DNA from: Lantana camara
Taxonomy: Eukaryota > Streptophyta > Magnoliopsida > Lamiales > Verbenaceae
DNA length: 64,000 bases
NCBI GenBank assembly: GCA_037501455.1
Contig: CM074857.1
Span: 31,578,001-31,642,000, forward strand
Direction: 5' to 3'
Below the pieces are notes generated by a model that saw only the letters and a list, made by a program, of their open reading frames with translations, ran no database searches and had not been told where the DNA came from. The position numbers and the translations under genes were made by a program. Shown in pieces: positions 44,121 through 56,398 of this stretch. Numbering within the stretch: the first letter of the stretch is position 1; each line of letters opens with the position of its first letter.

Positions 44121-44628
44121 TTAGTAATTACCATCCAGCGCTGCACATTCAATTACATATCTTCCCAACCTATTCTTCTCATTCTTCGCCGCCTCACATC
44201 AGAGAACATTGACCCTTCTCCTCCCAAAACTCCACCGCCTTGGCCGTTCTCCTCCGAAAAATCCCATCGCCACTGCTACCTTCATTGTTGCGGAGGCAAA
44301 GTTTTTGACAGAAGATACCAAGATGAAGATGCCGCCTTCCAAGCTCTTGCAATCACCACATCGACTGTCGTTCCCACCGCAATGGAGTGTCCGACACCGT
44401 GTCCGTTTTCCTTTTTTTTTTTTTTAATTTAGGACTTGGTTTAGACATGTCCGAGCCGTGTCCGTGTCCGACACTGCTAGGTGACATTTTCGAGCGTGTC
44501 CGGGCATTAGAGTATATCAGATAGCAGGATTTCTGTTGAAGGAGTGTACCTCTCATGAAAATTTGAAATCGTTGCTTTGTTTTTTTTGGGAAGGTCAAGA
44601 ACAGTGAAATTAACCTGACAAAAGAAAG
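44121..44628. other. non-coding spacer with a GACACG-type repeat
   Basis: A GC-moderate stretch at 44150-44400 resembles degraded coding or leader DNA, with Pro/Ser-rich frames in several phases, but no protein is recognised. 44375-44505 carries a GTGTCCGACACCGTGTCCG...CCGTGTCCGTGTCCGAC repeat with a T run, related to 46255-46400 in the opposite orientation. Confidence 0.5.
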
Positions 44629-45260
44629 TAGGGCTGTCAATGGGTCGGATTTTAATCCAAATCCGATCCGTATTCGATCCGAATTTTATCATATCCATCT
44701 GATAAAAAAGTTCGATGGATCATATCCGATTATAAATATTCGTTATTCGAAATTAAATGGATCGAATATGGAATTAGGGAATTCGATCCATTAAAGATTC
44801 GAATTCGATTTTTTATAATATAATTATTTTATTAGTGAAGAATGTTAAATAGAATAATTAAAATTTAAATTTTCACATATGCCTTACTATAAATAATAAT
44901 ATCTTTTAATTGTTTACTCTAAAAGATATGTTTTTCTTCATTAATGTTAAATTAACCTATTTTAAATACATATATATACATAAAATCATTAAATAATTCA
45001 TTAACTAATAATTATTTGTTAAATATTATATATTTATATTTATATTATTTTATATATTTCTTTATGAAAATTTTAAATTTTATTATTAATCGGGGTCGGA
45101 TCTTTTATCAGATCTGATCCGACCCGATAGCATGCGGACTTAGTATTAATGAATTCGAATCATATAGGACTCGGATTCGGATTCGATTATCGGATCTTCT
45201 TGTCAAATTTGGATCCGAAATTTCCTGACCCGGCTCAAATCCGACCCGTTGACAGCCCTA
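44629..45260. mobile_element. hAT-type MITE, 632 bp
   Basis: Termini TAGGGCTGTCAATGGGTCGG and CCGACCCGTTGACAGCCCTA are inverted repeats with one mismatch. Flanked by a perfect 8-bp duplication AAAGAAAG (44621-44628 and 45261-45268). Subterminal AATCCGATCCG-like repeats surround an AT-rich core without coding capacity. Confidence 0.92.
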
Positions 45261-46877
45261 AAAGAAAGGGTACAAATGTAAATTAACGTGCTATTTAATG
45301 GGCTGTACTATTTGAAGTAAACAATCCTAACAAATTTTGCTATTAGCCCCTTCACATTAACAGCCCATGAAAACACACTGGACTATTTATTTAGATCATA
45401 GTTCACATGCCAATAACCCAAAGCTATTGAATTAGTCCAAGCCCAGTAAACTAAATGTAAACGACTTTCCTTAACAATTGATGCGGCTTCTGATTGTCGC
45501 ATTGATTACGATGCCTCTGAAAATAGAAATCCATAATGCTCGATTTGAATCCAGATATTACCCAATTTGATGAAAAAAAAAATTTAATCATGAAATTCAT
45601 ATATAAAGTATATAGGAAAAGAAAAAAAAATAAAATATATATATATATATATACACACACACATAAACACACCACGTATATATGTTCAGTTGAGATTTAT
45701 AAATGCATAATAAAAAATCGATTGAGGCACTATGTATTAAAATTTTTAAGCAATTTCTAATTTCGCTCTACCTTTCCATATCATGATAGATGATAATTAT
45801 ATATTTTTATAAAGAAAATGTGTATTACCAATAAATATTAAGCATATAAAATTTCAATCGTTTCAGTAATGTTTGTTATGGTTTATTTTACGATATATGT
45901 ATTAGAATATTTTTTATTATATATCTATTAAAATCAATAGTAAAATTTGATATTGATTTATTAATTATATATTTTTAAAAAATAATGTTACGGATATCTA
46001 ATTGAATTATAACACTATTTATTGCTAACACGTTTCGACTAATCAAATTAAGTGTTGTTGTATAATAAATAAAACAAATCAATTAGTGGTTCTCCATCAA
46101 TAATTATTTCTCTATGTATTTTTTGAATAAAAATATAGTCGTCTATTCCATATAAAGTTCTGGAATAGTACCAAGAAATATTAATATTTTCGTTAATAAT
46201 GTACTATGTACATAAACTCATCACACACATATATATATAACTCTGCACGCTTTAGTGCATGGACACAGACACATTTCGAACCCGGTTTCGACACATATCG
46301 AACACGGATAAAACATGTCCGAAATTAAAACCAAAAAAAAAAAAAAAAAAGACATGGTGTCGGATATGGCTGGATAAAGTGTCCAACATGGCTTCAACAC
46401 GGCTGGACAAATTTTATGATTATACAAAAAAAAAATTATGCAGTTTTTAATATTTTTAGGATTTTTTGGTAAGAAAATAAAATAATAAAACTTATTTGAG
46501 TTTTCAATATTACATATTTTTATAAATATTTATGTTACATATATTATATTTATAAAATATTTTTATTTATATATATAATATAATTGTATCGGAGCTATGT
46601 TGTCTCTTAAAATTTTAAAAAATTTTATATCATTATATTTGTATCGTATCGTATTTATATCGACCGCACCTCATGACATTATTAATCTTATACCTATTTA
46701 CGAGGTAGCTAGGTACAAGCCAACACCCATATTAAATAATCATTAACCATAAGTAGTTTAATTATAAACTTGTCAATTTTGAAATCTTTATCACATAAAT
46801 AGAAAGACAGTCTGCTTTTCTTTTCTTTTCGCCCTTTTTGCAGTATCATCATTTCACTTCCATGATATCCTTTTCAA
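45261..46877. other. AT-rich non-coding DNA with simple repeats
   Basis: No gene seen. Contains (TA)n/(CA)n at about 45637-45665 and a GACACGG-type repeat copy at 46255-46420 with an A run. The related TTAAAATTTTAAAAAATTTTATA segment at 46605-46640 also occurs at 32650-32670. Confidence 0.5.
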
Positions 46878-46934
46878 GGACTGTTGCAGACTGATATAAA
46901 TCAACTTGAGAATTATAATATTGATATCCTTTTC
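46828..46934 (+). pseudogene. left copy of a duplicated hAT transposase exon edge
   Basis: CGCCCTTTTTGCAG (46830-46843) resembles an intron end. From 46884 the frame reads LQTDINQLENYNID, a motif of hAT transposases of the DUF4371 group. The LINE follows directly. The same 32-bp string ATAAATCAACTTGAGAATTA... recurs at 53128-53160 on the other side of the LINE, in a longer fragment. Confidence 0.6.
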
Positions 46935-46977
46935 TTTTTTTTTTTTTTTTTTTTTTTAGGCAAACACGAGCCACAAA

Positions 46978-49900
46978 TCAAACAACCGACTCGACCTGAA
47001 TCAAACTCGAAACAACAGCCGGTAAAATAGGGGCACTAGCGCATGCCGTAGCAGCGTGCCTAGCCAGGGAATGAGCGACACAGTTGCTCTCCCGACGAAC
47101 AAAGCTAAACTCACAGACAAAAAGATTGCTGAGACGTCTAACTTCATAAATTAAGTTCCCTATAGGGGAATCAACGTCCGAAAGGCAACGGAATCTGGAA
47201 ATCAAAGACAAATAGTCCCCTTCCAAAATAATGCAGTCCCAACCATGTGCCAAAGCCAATCGGAGACCCTGTAATGCAGCCCAAGCCTCCACAAGCTCGG
47301 GGTCCAAAAAACCACTTCTCACATCACAATCCCAGCCAAGGCAAGTCCCAGACGAGTCCCGTGCCACAGCACCAAAGCTCCCTTCCCCATTCTGGGCGAA
47401 ACAAGCACCATCGACATTGATTTTAATGAGACCGGGGGGAGGGGTTGACCAACAAGAGGATAAAACGCCTCGGGGCCCAATCGAGCAAGAAGACCGAGCT
47501 TTACAGTAAGCCTGAATAAACGACTCGACAAAACAAACCACTTCCTGAGAGTTCACATTCTTACCTTCCATCAAACGACGATTTCTAGCCCACCAAATAG
47601 CCCAGATGGTAGTGAGAAATCTTCTCTTATCATCATCTGAAAGTGAATTGATCGTATTAAGGATCCAATAACAAGGGTCTCCATTCCATTGAGAAACAGA
47701 ATTCCAGCGAACAGCGGTGCATGCCCAAACTTGGCGTGCAAACGGACAGAAAAGAAGCGCATGATCCACTGTTTCCTCGATCGAGCCACAAAAAGGACAA
47801 ACAATATCAGAACAGCAGTGTCGTTTGCGGAGAATAGTAGCAGTAGGAAAAGCTTTATTGCAGACTCTCCAAGCAAAGATGCGAATTTTAGGGGCTATAT
47901 CCACCTTCCACAACGAATTCCAATTAGGAGTAGGTGGCGTCGAAGAAATAGAGGCCTTTTCATTATGACTAAGATGCAGAGCTATGGAGTATGCTGTTTT
48001 AACAGAGAAAGCACCATTTTTAGTAGCATGCCAAATAAGAATATCCGGCCACGGAGTAGAGCAGAGCGGAATCGAAGCAATAGAAGCAACATCCGGAGAA
48101 GAAAAATGGCGCTCAAGAAGAGGCAGGTTCCAGGAATTCGAGTCTGTATCAATGAGATGACTTACCTTAGAGATATGTGGGGGTAGAGGTTCAACAATAA
48201 CTGGTTTAAAATAAGACCTGTTCGGCAGCCAACGATCTTTTGAGATGTCAACAAGAGAACCTGTGCCAATACGCCAACGAGACCCCGCCACAATCAAATC
48301 TCGAGCTCCAAAAATACTTCTCCAAGTGAACGATGGGCACCGGCCAAGAGAGGCCCCAAAGAAATCCGTATGAGGAAAATACCGAGCCTTAAGGATACGA
48401 CAAAGAAGGCTGTCCGGATTCTTAATCAATCTCCACCCCTACTTAGCTAGCATAGCCTGATTGAAGCTCTTGAGATTACGAAGACCAAGCCCCCCCCACC
48501 TGCTTACTCTTGCAAAGCTTATCCCAAGCCACCCAATGAATCTTATTTTGGTCTCGATTGTTCCAAAAGAAATTCGCAATCATAGATTCCAAACCTCGTA
48601 AGAATGAGTCAGGGAGACGAAAGCAACCCATAGCATAAGATGGAACGGCGAGCAGGACTGATTTGATAAGGACTTCTTTCCCTGCTAAGGACAAAAATTT
48701 CTCCGCGAACCCCTGGATCTTGCTCCAAACCTTGTCACGCAAGGTGGCAAAGACTGCACTCTTCGATCTACCCACCACAGAAGGGAGGCCTAAATAGATA
48801 TCATGCTGGGAAACGCGAGTGATGCCAAGATCTCTTGCCAGGCTGCATCTAACTGAAAGATCAACATTACCACTGAAGACCACCGAGGATTTGTCTTTAT
48901 TAACAACTTGACCTGAAATCAAAGCATAAGTTGAGAGAACATTGTTGATGCAGGAAACAGCCTCCGGAGTAGCCTGACAACAGACCAAAGTGTCATCTGC
49001 AAAGAGTAAGTGAGAAACCCGGGGAGCCTTCCTACAGATAGCCACACCTTTAATCAAGCCCTGACATTCTTTTTCCTGAAGTAAGAAACTAAAGAGCTCT
49101 GCACAGAGGAGAAATAAATAAGGAGAGAGGGGGTCTCCCTGACGGATACCCCTCTCCGGAATAATGTGACCAAAATGAATGCCATTCAACATGAAGGAAT
49201 ATGAGACAGACGTCACACAAATCATGATCAACTGGATCAAGGAAGCGGGAAAGCCTAATCGAAGCATAACACGCTCCAGAAGGGGCCACTCGACTCTATC
49301 ATAAGCTTTACTCATATCAAGTTTTAAAACCATGACCCCCTCTTTCCCCTTATTTTTCTTCTTAATAAAATGATTGATTTCGTAAGCCACAAGAACATTA
49401 TCCGTAATTAACCTACCCGGGACAAAAGCTGATTGAGACTGAGAGATGAGACTACACATGTGGGGTTTTAGTCTATTAGCAATTGTTTTAGAAGCAATCT
49501 TATACACCACGTTGCAAATACTAATAGGGCGGAATTGAGTGATAACATCCGGATTCTTGCATTTAGGGATAAGAACAATATGAGTATGATTAATAGAATC
49601 AACAAAACGTTGCTCATTAAGAAAACTAAGGACACAAGAAACCACATTTTCACCAACAATGTGCCAGAATTTTTGAAAAAAGAAGGGGGGCATACCATCA
49701 GGACCTGGGAACTTAAGTGGGTGCATGTCAGAGAGAGCCCTGGTAACCTCATCAACCGTGAACGGGCGCGAGAGGTCATTAAGCATCGAATCATCCACCC
49801 TTGGTATCACAGACCCCAAAGCACAGTCAATATCTTCTACAGAAGGCCGGTCAGATTTGAATAACTTGTTGAAATAGCCTGAAATAATATTCTGGATTTG

Positions 49901-51073
49901 ATCAGGTTTAGAACAGAAATCTCCCGCCTCATTTCTCAATCCTTTGATGGTATTTGTCTTGTGCCTCGCTGTAGCTTTTTTATGGAAAAAAGCAGAATTA
50001 CGGTCACCCTCTCGTAGCCAATGGGACTTGCTCCTCTGTTTCCAAAATGTTTCATTAATTCTGTGGGTTTTCTCAAGCTTAAACAGGAGTTTTCTTTCCA
50101 GCTCTTTGGTTTTGGCAGTGATAGGACCATTACGGATAGAGGTGAGATTTTTTGCAATCTGATCAATCTTACGTTGTGGGTTCAATGTGGAATTCTTCTT
50201 CCATTGGATAAGTTTCTGCTGACATTCCAGAATCTTATCAGAAATACATGTCCAATTGCAAGAGTTATTCTTCGGGCCCCAACCTTCACTGATAATTTTC
50301 TCACAATCATTAGAGTGAGCCCACATCGCTTCAAAGCGGAAACGTCGCCCCCCTTGGGGAAGAGATTTGATAGGGGAAGCAAGAGAAATGAGGATAGGCC
50401 GATGATCGGAAGTAGGGGCGGAGAGGTGATCAACTTTAGCGTGAGGGAAGAGGAGATTAAATTTGTCATCAGCAAGTCCTCTATCAAGGCGACAATGGAT
50501 CGTAAAGGGGGCTGGTCTTCTGTCAGACCAGGTGAAGGAAGGTCCGGAGAAGCCCAGATCATTGAGACCAGCAGTAGTGATGGCATTTCGAAAGGCCAAA
50601 ATCAGCGAAGGTGGACGAGTGCAACCCCCTAGTTTTTCATCGGACGAGAGAATCTCGTTGAAGTCTCCCGCACAAAGCCAAGGACGCCTAGAGACTTCAC
50701 TGAGTTTCTCAAGTAACTTCCACGTTTTACTTCGTTTATGAGCCACAGGTTCACCATAGAATCCCGTAAAACGCCAGCCTTCCTCCGAACCCACCCCATC
50801 CACTAAAGCATCAATGTGATTCTGGGAGAAGCTAACCAAATTAACATCAACATTCCTATCCCAAAGAAGAGCGAGGCCACCACTTTTACCCCGAGCGTCA
50901 ACACCTACTCCAAACCAATTCAATTTCTGCTTGAGTAGATCAATTCTTCTGTTATTGCATTTAGTCTCCGAAATGAAGACAATTGAGGGGTTATGGTCCT
51001 GGATGAGCTTTTCCAGGCCTTGAATTGTCCAGGGACCCCCCAGACCCTGGCAATTCCAGCATAAGAGCCTCAT
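46978..51073 (-). pseudogene. LINE ORF2 (endonuclease, reverse transcriptase, RNase H) with one frameshift and one stop
   Basis: Starts at ATG 51073, overlapping the ORF1 stop by ATGA. APE endonuclease at residues 1-225 (WNCQGLG, FISETK, AGDFNEIL, SDHRPILIS), RT with LKLDMSKAYDRVEW, RGIRQGDPLSPYLF and the LLFADD box, a zf-RVT domain (WKVDIAPKIRIFAWR...CPFCG), and a plant-type C-terminal RNase H (NVDGACF, VEAWAAL, LEGDYLS, NCVAHSLARH). The frame breaks at a G run (C run 48489-48496 on the plus strand) and then meets TAG at 48439-48441 (Lys-Gln-Gly expected); it is open from there to 46978. Role: target-primed reverse transcription. Confidence 0.92.
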
Positions 51074-52809
51074 TGGGCATGGCGGGGCTGCAAGGCAGCC
51101 ACCGCCGGGACACTGGTGAAATCACCGAGGATAGAGGTACGGGGAATTTTTGAGGATGTTTGATTACTCTCAGAATCAGGGAAAGATAGAGACTTACGCT
51201 TAGTTCCAGACAAAGGAGTTGACAGAGTCATGGGGGAGGGGTGAGGCGAGATATGCTTCTTTGAGATTTTGGAGGAAGAGCACTTCATATTTGAGAAGAC
51301 GGAGGTGGAGTCCTTCTCGGAAGGGAGGTTCTGGAGTGCATGGTTTGTAGAATTATCTTTGGCTTTAGTCTCAGAAGGGAGGTTCTGGAGTGTATGGATT
51401 GTAGAATTTTCTTTGGTTTTTTGGGCTTGTGTAGTAGGAAATTTGGTGGACTTGGGAATTTGTAGAGGAATATTGTTCGATTTGGAGATATCATTTTTAC
51501 TAGTGGGTTTGTGGTGGGCTAACTCAGTGGGTTGGGGTTGTTTGGTTGAAGCAAGTTGGTAGTCCGTGTATGTAGTTTGATTTGAGGCAAGGGAAGATGA
51601 TTGGGCTTTCTGTTGGGCTTCATATTCTTTAAGAAGGAGTTGGGCTATAGGAGGGGGAGTGTAGTGGGCTGACTTGTATGGTGGGCCAGTGACTTGATGT
51701 GAAGAGGTGGAAGGTTCGCTGAAATTAGAAGGGCTATCATGATGTAGGTGCGGCTGGATTAGCTGATCCGTAGGTCTGCGTATGTTGCAGCCAACTGATA
51801 CTTGATTTGATCCTTGACTTACTGTGGCAGGTGGTTTGGTGAGATTTTGTGGGATACTCTCACGTGCATGAGAAAATTGGGCGGGAAAGGTATGCGTTTT
51901 TGGAATTGTGACATCGGGATTACTATTGCCGGTAGGAAGTGGATAGTTCTGAGATCGGAAAATGGGGGTGGGTACGGTTTGAGTTTGGAAGATGGGGTTG
52001 TGCACGGTTGGAGAACGGGGGTTGAGTGCTTGATTTCGTGAGTAGCTGGGGGGCTCCTCTTTGAGCCAGAGACCATACGGATAGTGTGGAGCAGGATCAT
52101 TGAAGCCCTCTTCAAACTGCTGTTCACAGAATTTTGCGATGTGGTCGCACATACCACACAAGAAACAGAAATTTTGAAGCTTTTCATAGGTGAAAGTGAG
52201 CAAATATTCATCTCCCTTCTCGTTTTTAATTTTCAGACATCTCTTCAGGGGTTTTGTGATATCGATGCCTATTCGGACCCGAAGACTGTCTCCCCTCTGC
52301 ATTCTCCCTTTTTCTGAATCAAGCTCTCTGAATTTGCCAATCTTATTCCCCACCTGCTCCGCTATTGCCTCTGTCATTTTCGAAAATGGGAGTCCTCTAA
52401 TGTGTAAAAAGAAGTCACAAAAATCTAGATTGACTTGCAGGGGGTCGTCATCTTCCTCAACCAAACCCAGAACAAGAGGATACTTGTCAAAGTGCCATGG
52501 ACTTCCAGCCAAGGCTCGCTGCCTATCCAAAATGTGTTTAAAGGCCATCAAGAAACGTCCATTAGATAGTCGTGTCATGGACATTCCCTTCACCGGATTT
52601 ATCGCTTTAGAGATCGTAAGTCGGAGGGCTTCGAAATTCACGTTTCTTCTGGTAAAAATCCTCCCAACCAGATGGAATTCCGATTGCTTTTTCCCTTTCC
52701 AAGTCTCATCCGAGATCACCAGTCCCTCCTCTTCTTCGGTTGACAGATTCAGAGCACAATTCACCGAATCGAGTTCTTCCTCCATGCTTGGCCGGGTCTG
52801 TGATAGCAA
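51070..52809 (-). CDS. LINE ORF1 protein (DUF4283, zinc knuckle)
   Basis: 579 residues, intact, from ATG 52809. The N-terminal DUF4283 domain (HLVGRIFTRRNVNFEALR..., GSPWHFDKYPLVLG, residues about 45-170) is followed by a zinc knuckle CFLCGMCDHIAKFC (about residue 215) and a long Pro/Ser/Thr/Gln-rich tail with two near-identical copies of a HTLQNLPSETKAK-like segment. Plant L1 ORF1 proteins bind the element RNA and chaperone it. The frame has no lesion, so the element could still supply this protein. The tail contains a tandem duplication (near 51305-51420). Confidence 0.9.
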   Translation of the reverse strand: MLSQTRPSMEEELDSVNCALNLSTEEEEGLVISDETWKGKKQSEFHLVGRIFTRRNVNFEALRLTISKAINPVKGMSMTRLSNGRFLMAFKHILDRQRALAGSPWHFDKYPLVLGLVEEDDDPLQVNLDFCDFFLHIRGLPFSKMTEAIAEQVGNKIGKFRELDSEKGRMQRGDSLRVRIGIDITKPLKRCLKIKNEKGDEYLLTFTYEKLQNFCFLCGMCDHIAKFCEQQFEEGFNDPAPHYPYGLWLKEEPPSYSRNQALNPRSPTVHNPIFQTQTVPTPIFRSQNYPLPTGNSNPDVTIPKTHTFPAQFSHARESIPQNLTKPPATVSQGSNQVSVGCNIRRPTDQLIQPHLHHDSPSNFSEPSTSSHQVTGPPYKSAHYTPPPIAQLLLKEYEAQQKAQSSSLASNQTTYTDYQLASTKQPQPTELAHHKPTSKNDISKSNNIPLQIPKSTKFPTTQAQKTKENSTIHTLQNLPSETKAKDNSTNHALQNLPSEKDSTSVFSNMKCSSSKISKKHISPHPSPMTLSTPLSGTKRKSLSFPDSESNQTSSKIPRTSILGDFTSVPAVAALQPRHAQ

Positions 52810-53116
52810 CGGGGAGACGACACCACCAAATAACTCACGTTCGACGCGATTAAGGGGGCCAGGAACTCACCTGAAAAGAAAGAGATGGCAAGGAGAAAAG
52901 GAAACAGTAAGCTAAGCCAAGATTAGAATGTGTGGAGTAAGGAAAGGGAAAACGAAATGAAACGGAAAGAAAAGCAAAGACGACACAGAAGACCAAAGAA
53001 ACCCAGCTGAACAAAACTCTCAAGAGAGAGACTCCAACTCTCCTAGAGAGAGAAAATTTTGGTAGATACTGTTTGATGTTGATATTGATATCCTTTTCAT
53101 TTCGCCCTTTTTGCAG

Positions 53117-53404
53117 TATGACAGTGACATAAATCAACTTGAGAATTATAATATTGATATGAGATCAGATGAAATCATCTCTGAATTGAAAACTGGGTAG
53201 ACAAAGAGTAATTATGTATATTCACTTGTGTACTTGCTTCTAAAATTAACTTTAATTCTACCAGTTGCAACAACTACAATGGAAAGAGCATTTTCTGCAA
53301 TGAAATACAGAAAAAATCGATTGAGAAATAGGATGGGCAACGAATGGTTGAATGATTTTTATATATTGAAAAGGATATATTTGACATTGTTTCCAATGAT
53401 TTGA
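53117..53404 (+). pseudogene. hAT transposase C-terminal exon remnant
   Basis: After an acceptor-like CCCTTTTTGCAG (53105-53116) the frame reads DINQLENYNIDMRSDEIISELK, then an in-frame TAG, then VYSLVYLLLKLTLILPVATTTMERAFSAM and RKNRLRNRMGNEWLNDFY, ending at TGA 53402-53404. This is the hAT dimerisation domain. It differs from the hAT element at 21765-32275 in sequence, so it is a separate, older copy. Its 5' part is missing: only the duplicated exon edge lies beyond the LINE. Confidence 0.8.
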
Positions 53405-54170
53405 TTATGCATTGTTTTTAAAATTTAGGTGACCGACGTTATACTTTCAATGTCACAAAGTGCCATATAAATAGGTAAATTGGAACATCCCTCCAAATAT
53501 AGGATGAATCTAAAGAAATTAATATGAACTAGACTCCAAAAGACATACATGAATGAATACTATATTCCATGAACATGCATGAATGAGAAAATAAATAATT
53601 TGACTAAACATTGAATTTAAAGACATGAATAACTATTAAGATGCTAGGTTCATGATAACTTTTGACCTTTCGGTGTCAATATGCATTTTCTTCATTACTC
53701 TTTCCTACCTTCAAAGAATACTTCCATGTCGTTGTCAAGATGCAACAAAAGAACCCCATATACTCTATTTGTCAGTCATTTCCATTTCCCACATTTCTTG
53801 TTTCTCAATATCATGAGACAACTCAGTCTTACCTAGCTCCAAGAACCGAAAACCAACATAACCCTTTATTTCTACCTCTGTGGAGCTTGCTGCTGAACTT
53901 CATGGCTTTGTTCATCAAGATTCAGTCAAAATCTATTGCTCTCTTAAAGATTTAATCAGCATATTAACTAAAGGTCGGAGTTTGAAGTTGGGCTTTCGGG
54001 GTGGAGATTTATCTTTCCGGTGATGATTGTCCTGGCTAGCTTATTAGTTTCCATTCTTTCTTTGCTTTTCTGATATATTGGTAGTTTCATAATCTTAAAC
54101 TTTAAATCATTAAACCAGGAAACGGTTCTGCCAGGCATTGTAGATCGGTAGACAAGCTACTCCTATAGGC
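53405..54170. other. non-coding spacer
   Basis: No recognisable gene. The first part may be the 3' end of the hAT remnant. The 97-residue plus-strand frame at 53662-53955 shows no family features. Confidence 0.5.
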
Positions 54171-54348
54171 TGTTGAATTGGAAGAAAAGAGATGGTAATA
54201 GAGGGAATTAATTTCATTGTTCTTGAATGAAAAACACATTACACAGAGGCTGTAAATATAGGTTGAGATTCTTCAATCAAAGGAAACAAAGATCCCATGA
54301 TCAAAGGGCCATGATACCTTTCCTAAAATACAATTACCAAAGTCAACA
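54171..54348 (-). repeat. Copia-2 3' LTR
   Basis: 178 bp, TGTTGAATTGG...AAGTCAACA on the plus strand. Several substitutions relative to the other LTR show moderate age. Confidence 0.9.
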
Positions 54349-54355
54349 CTCCCCC

Positions 54356-56398
54356 TCAAGTTAGGTCGGGGGGACGTCCAACGCCTAACTTGCTAAGGGT
54401 ATCATGGAACACATGTCCTGTAACAGCCTTCGTAAGGATGTCAGCCAATTGGTCCTCTGATCGCACAAACGGAAGAGATACAACCCTTGCTTCTAGCTTT
54501 TCTTTGATAAAATGGCGGTCAATCTCCACATGCTTTGTTCTGTCATGTTGCACTGGATTCTCGGAAATGTGAACAGCTGCTTGGTTATCATATTTTAAAG
54601 GTCAAGCTCCAACTGGAGGAAATCCCAATTCGGTCATTAGTTTCCCTTAACCAAAGGATTTCTACTAGTCCTTTAGCAATTCCTCTGAATTCCGCTTCGG
54701 CACTTGAAAGTGCAACAACCATCTGCTCCTTGCTCCTCCAAGTGACCAAGTTTCCCCTGACAAATGTAAAGTAGCGAGAAGTAGATCTCCTATCAAGTGG
54801 GCTTCCTGCCCAATCTGCGTCCGTGTACGCCTCTATCTGCAGATGACCATTTTTCTTAAATAGAACCCCTGTATCAGGAGACCTTTTCAAGTACCTCAGT
54901 ATCCGTATTTCTAGGGTTTACGCATAAACTGACTCACCACCCCAACTGCGTAGCTGACGTCTGGTCTAGTATGTGAGAGGTATATAAGCTTTCCCACAAG
55001 ATGCTGGTACCTTGCTCGATTAGCTAGTTCAGCCCCTTCAGTTATCCGGAGCCCGTGATTGTTCACCATAGGTGTATCCCTAGGCTTACAATCCAGCATA
55101 CCCATTTCTGCCAGTAAATCGAGGATGTACTTTCTCTGTGACAAATAGATCTCTTGATTCGATTTCAAAACCTCGATCCCTAGGAAATACTTTAGGTGCC
55201 CCAAGTCCTTTATCTCAAATTCTCTAAATAAACTTTCCCGGAGATCCCTTATCTCTGTTGTGTCATCCCCGCTAATGATTATATCATCAATGTATATGAT
55301 TAGACATGTGATTTTCTCGCCTCTTCTCTTCAAAAACAGAGTATGATCTGAATTACTCTATGTATATCCATACCGTTTCATAGCAATCGTGAACCTTCCA
55401 AACCACGCCCTGGGAGATTGTTTTAAACCATACAGTGCCTTTTTTAGTCAACACACCTCATTGGCACCAAGCTCATGAGAAAATCCAGGTGGGGCCTCCA
55501 TATATACCTCCTCCGTAAGGTCATCATGGAGAAAGGCGTTCTTGACATCGAATTGATGGAGAGGCCAACCTCGATTAGCAGCCACTGAGAAAAAAAACTC
55601 GAATTATGTCAATTTTTGCCACTGGGGAGAAGGTCTCTGTGTAATCCACTCTATAGGTATAGGTGTAGCCCTTCGCAACTAGGCGGGCTTTATACCGTTC
55701 GACATATCTATCAGCCTTCATTTTGATTATGTATACCCAACGACACCCAACCGGTCTTTTTCCATGTGGTTTCTGGCACCTCTCCCACGTACTATTCTTT
55801 TTGAGTGCCTCTATCTCATCTTCCATTGCCTGTTTCCATTTGTTCCTATTTCACCCTCCACATTCCATGGTACTTCATCCGTATATATAGCTGCTGAGAA
55901 GGCTTTAACTAACTCGGTCAGACTCCCCCTGACTAAGTTGGCTACTGGATACTTCTGCATTCTTGGCTCGTGTTCAGGTAGGTACCGTCTAGGCGGTATT
56001 CCACGTGTACTCCTAGCAGGGAGTATACGTCTGTCTACTTCTGTTTCTCCTGCAGTGTTAGAGGTAGCAGAAAAGGAATTTGTATGATCAACAACATTTG
56101 TACTAACTTCAGCTGTACTGACCTCAAGGATATCGGCAGAGGGAGATAATGGGGGCATGACCATCTCCTCTGTATTGCTAACGGGGGACGGACTCTGTCG
56201 ATTGACAAGGGTGTTGGATACAACCAATCTAATGGGTCCTTATGATGGTCAGTCTCCCCCGGAACACTGGATTGGCGCGAGGCCAAGAAGAAATACTAAG
56301 TCTCCACAAAGTCACAGTCTACCGTGACAAATATCCTGCGAGTTGTATGATTAAAACACCGGTACCCTTTTTGATGAATCCCATACCCGATCTTGAGG
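54356..56398 (-). pseudogene. Copia-2 integrase end, RT and RNase H, decayed
   Basis: From about 56395 the minus strand reads the end of copia integrase (GYRCFNHTTRRIFV, with a stop before YFFLASRQSS), a linker with STRGIPPRRYLPEHEPR, RT ([11 protein letters not shown]..., [31 protein letters not shown] near 55290), and RNase H (AYTDADWAGSPLDRRST, SSAEAEFRG, TKHVEIDRHFIKEKL) ending near 54356. Frameshifts and stops occur near 55340-55560, 54900 and 54560. This piece has the orientation set by the LTRs. The integrase catalytic core is absent altogether. Confidence 0.85.

Larger units (their letters stand above)
46935..53081 (-). mobile_element. L1-type LINE (non-LTR retrotransposon), nearly intact
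   Basis: Minus-strand element with a 272-bp 5' leader (52810-53081), ORF1, ORF2 and a poly(A) tail (T run 46935-46957 on the plus strand). It is flanked by a perfect 17-bp target duplication ATATTGATATCCTTTTC (46918-46934 and 53082-53098). Full length with only two ORF2 lesions, so fairly recent. Confidence 0.93.
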
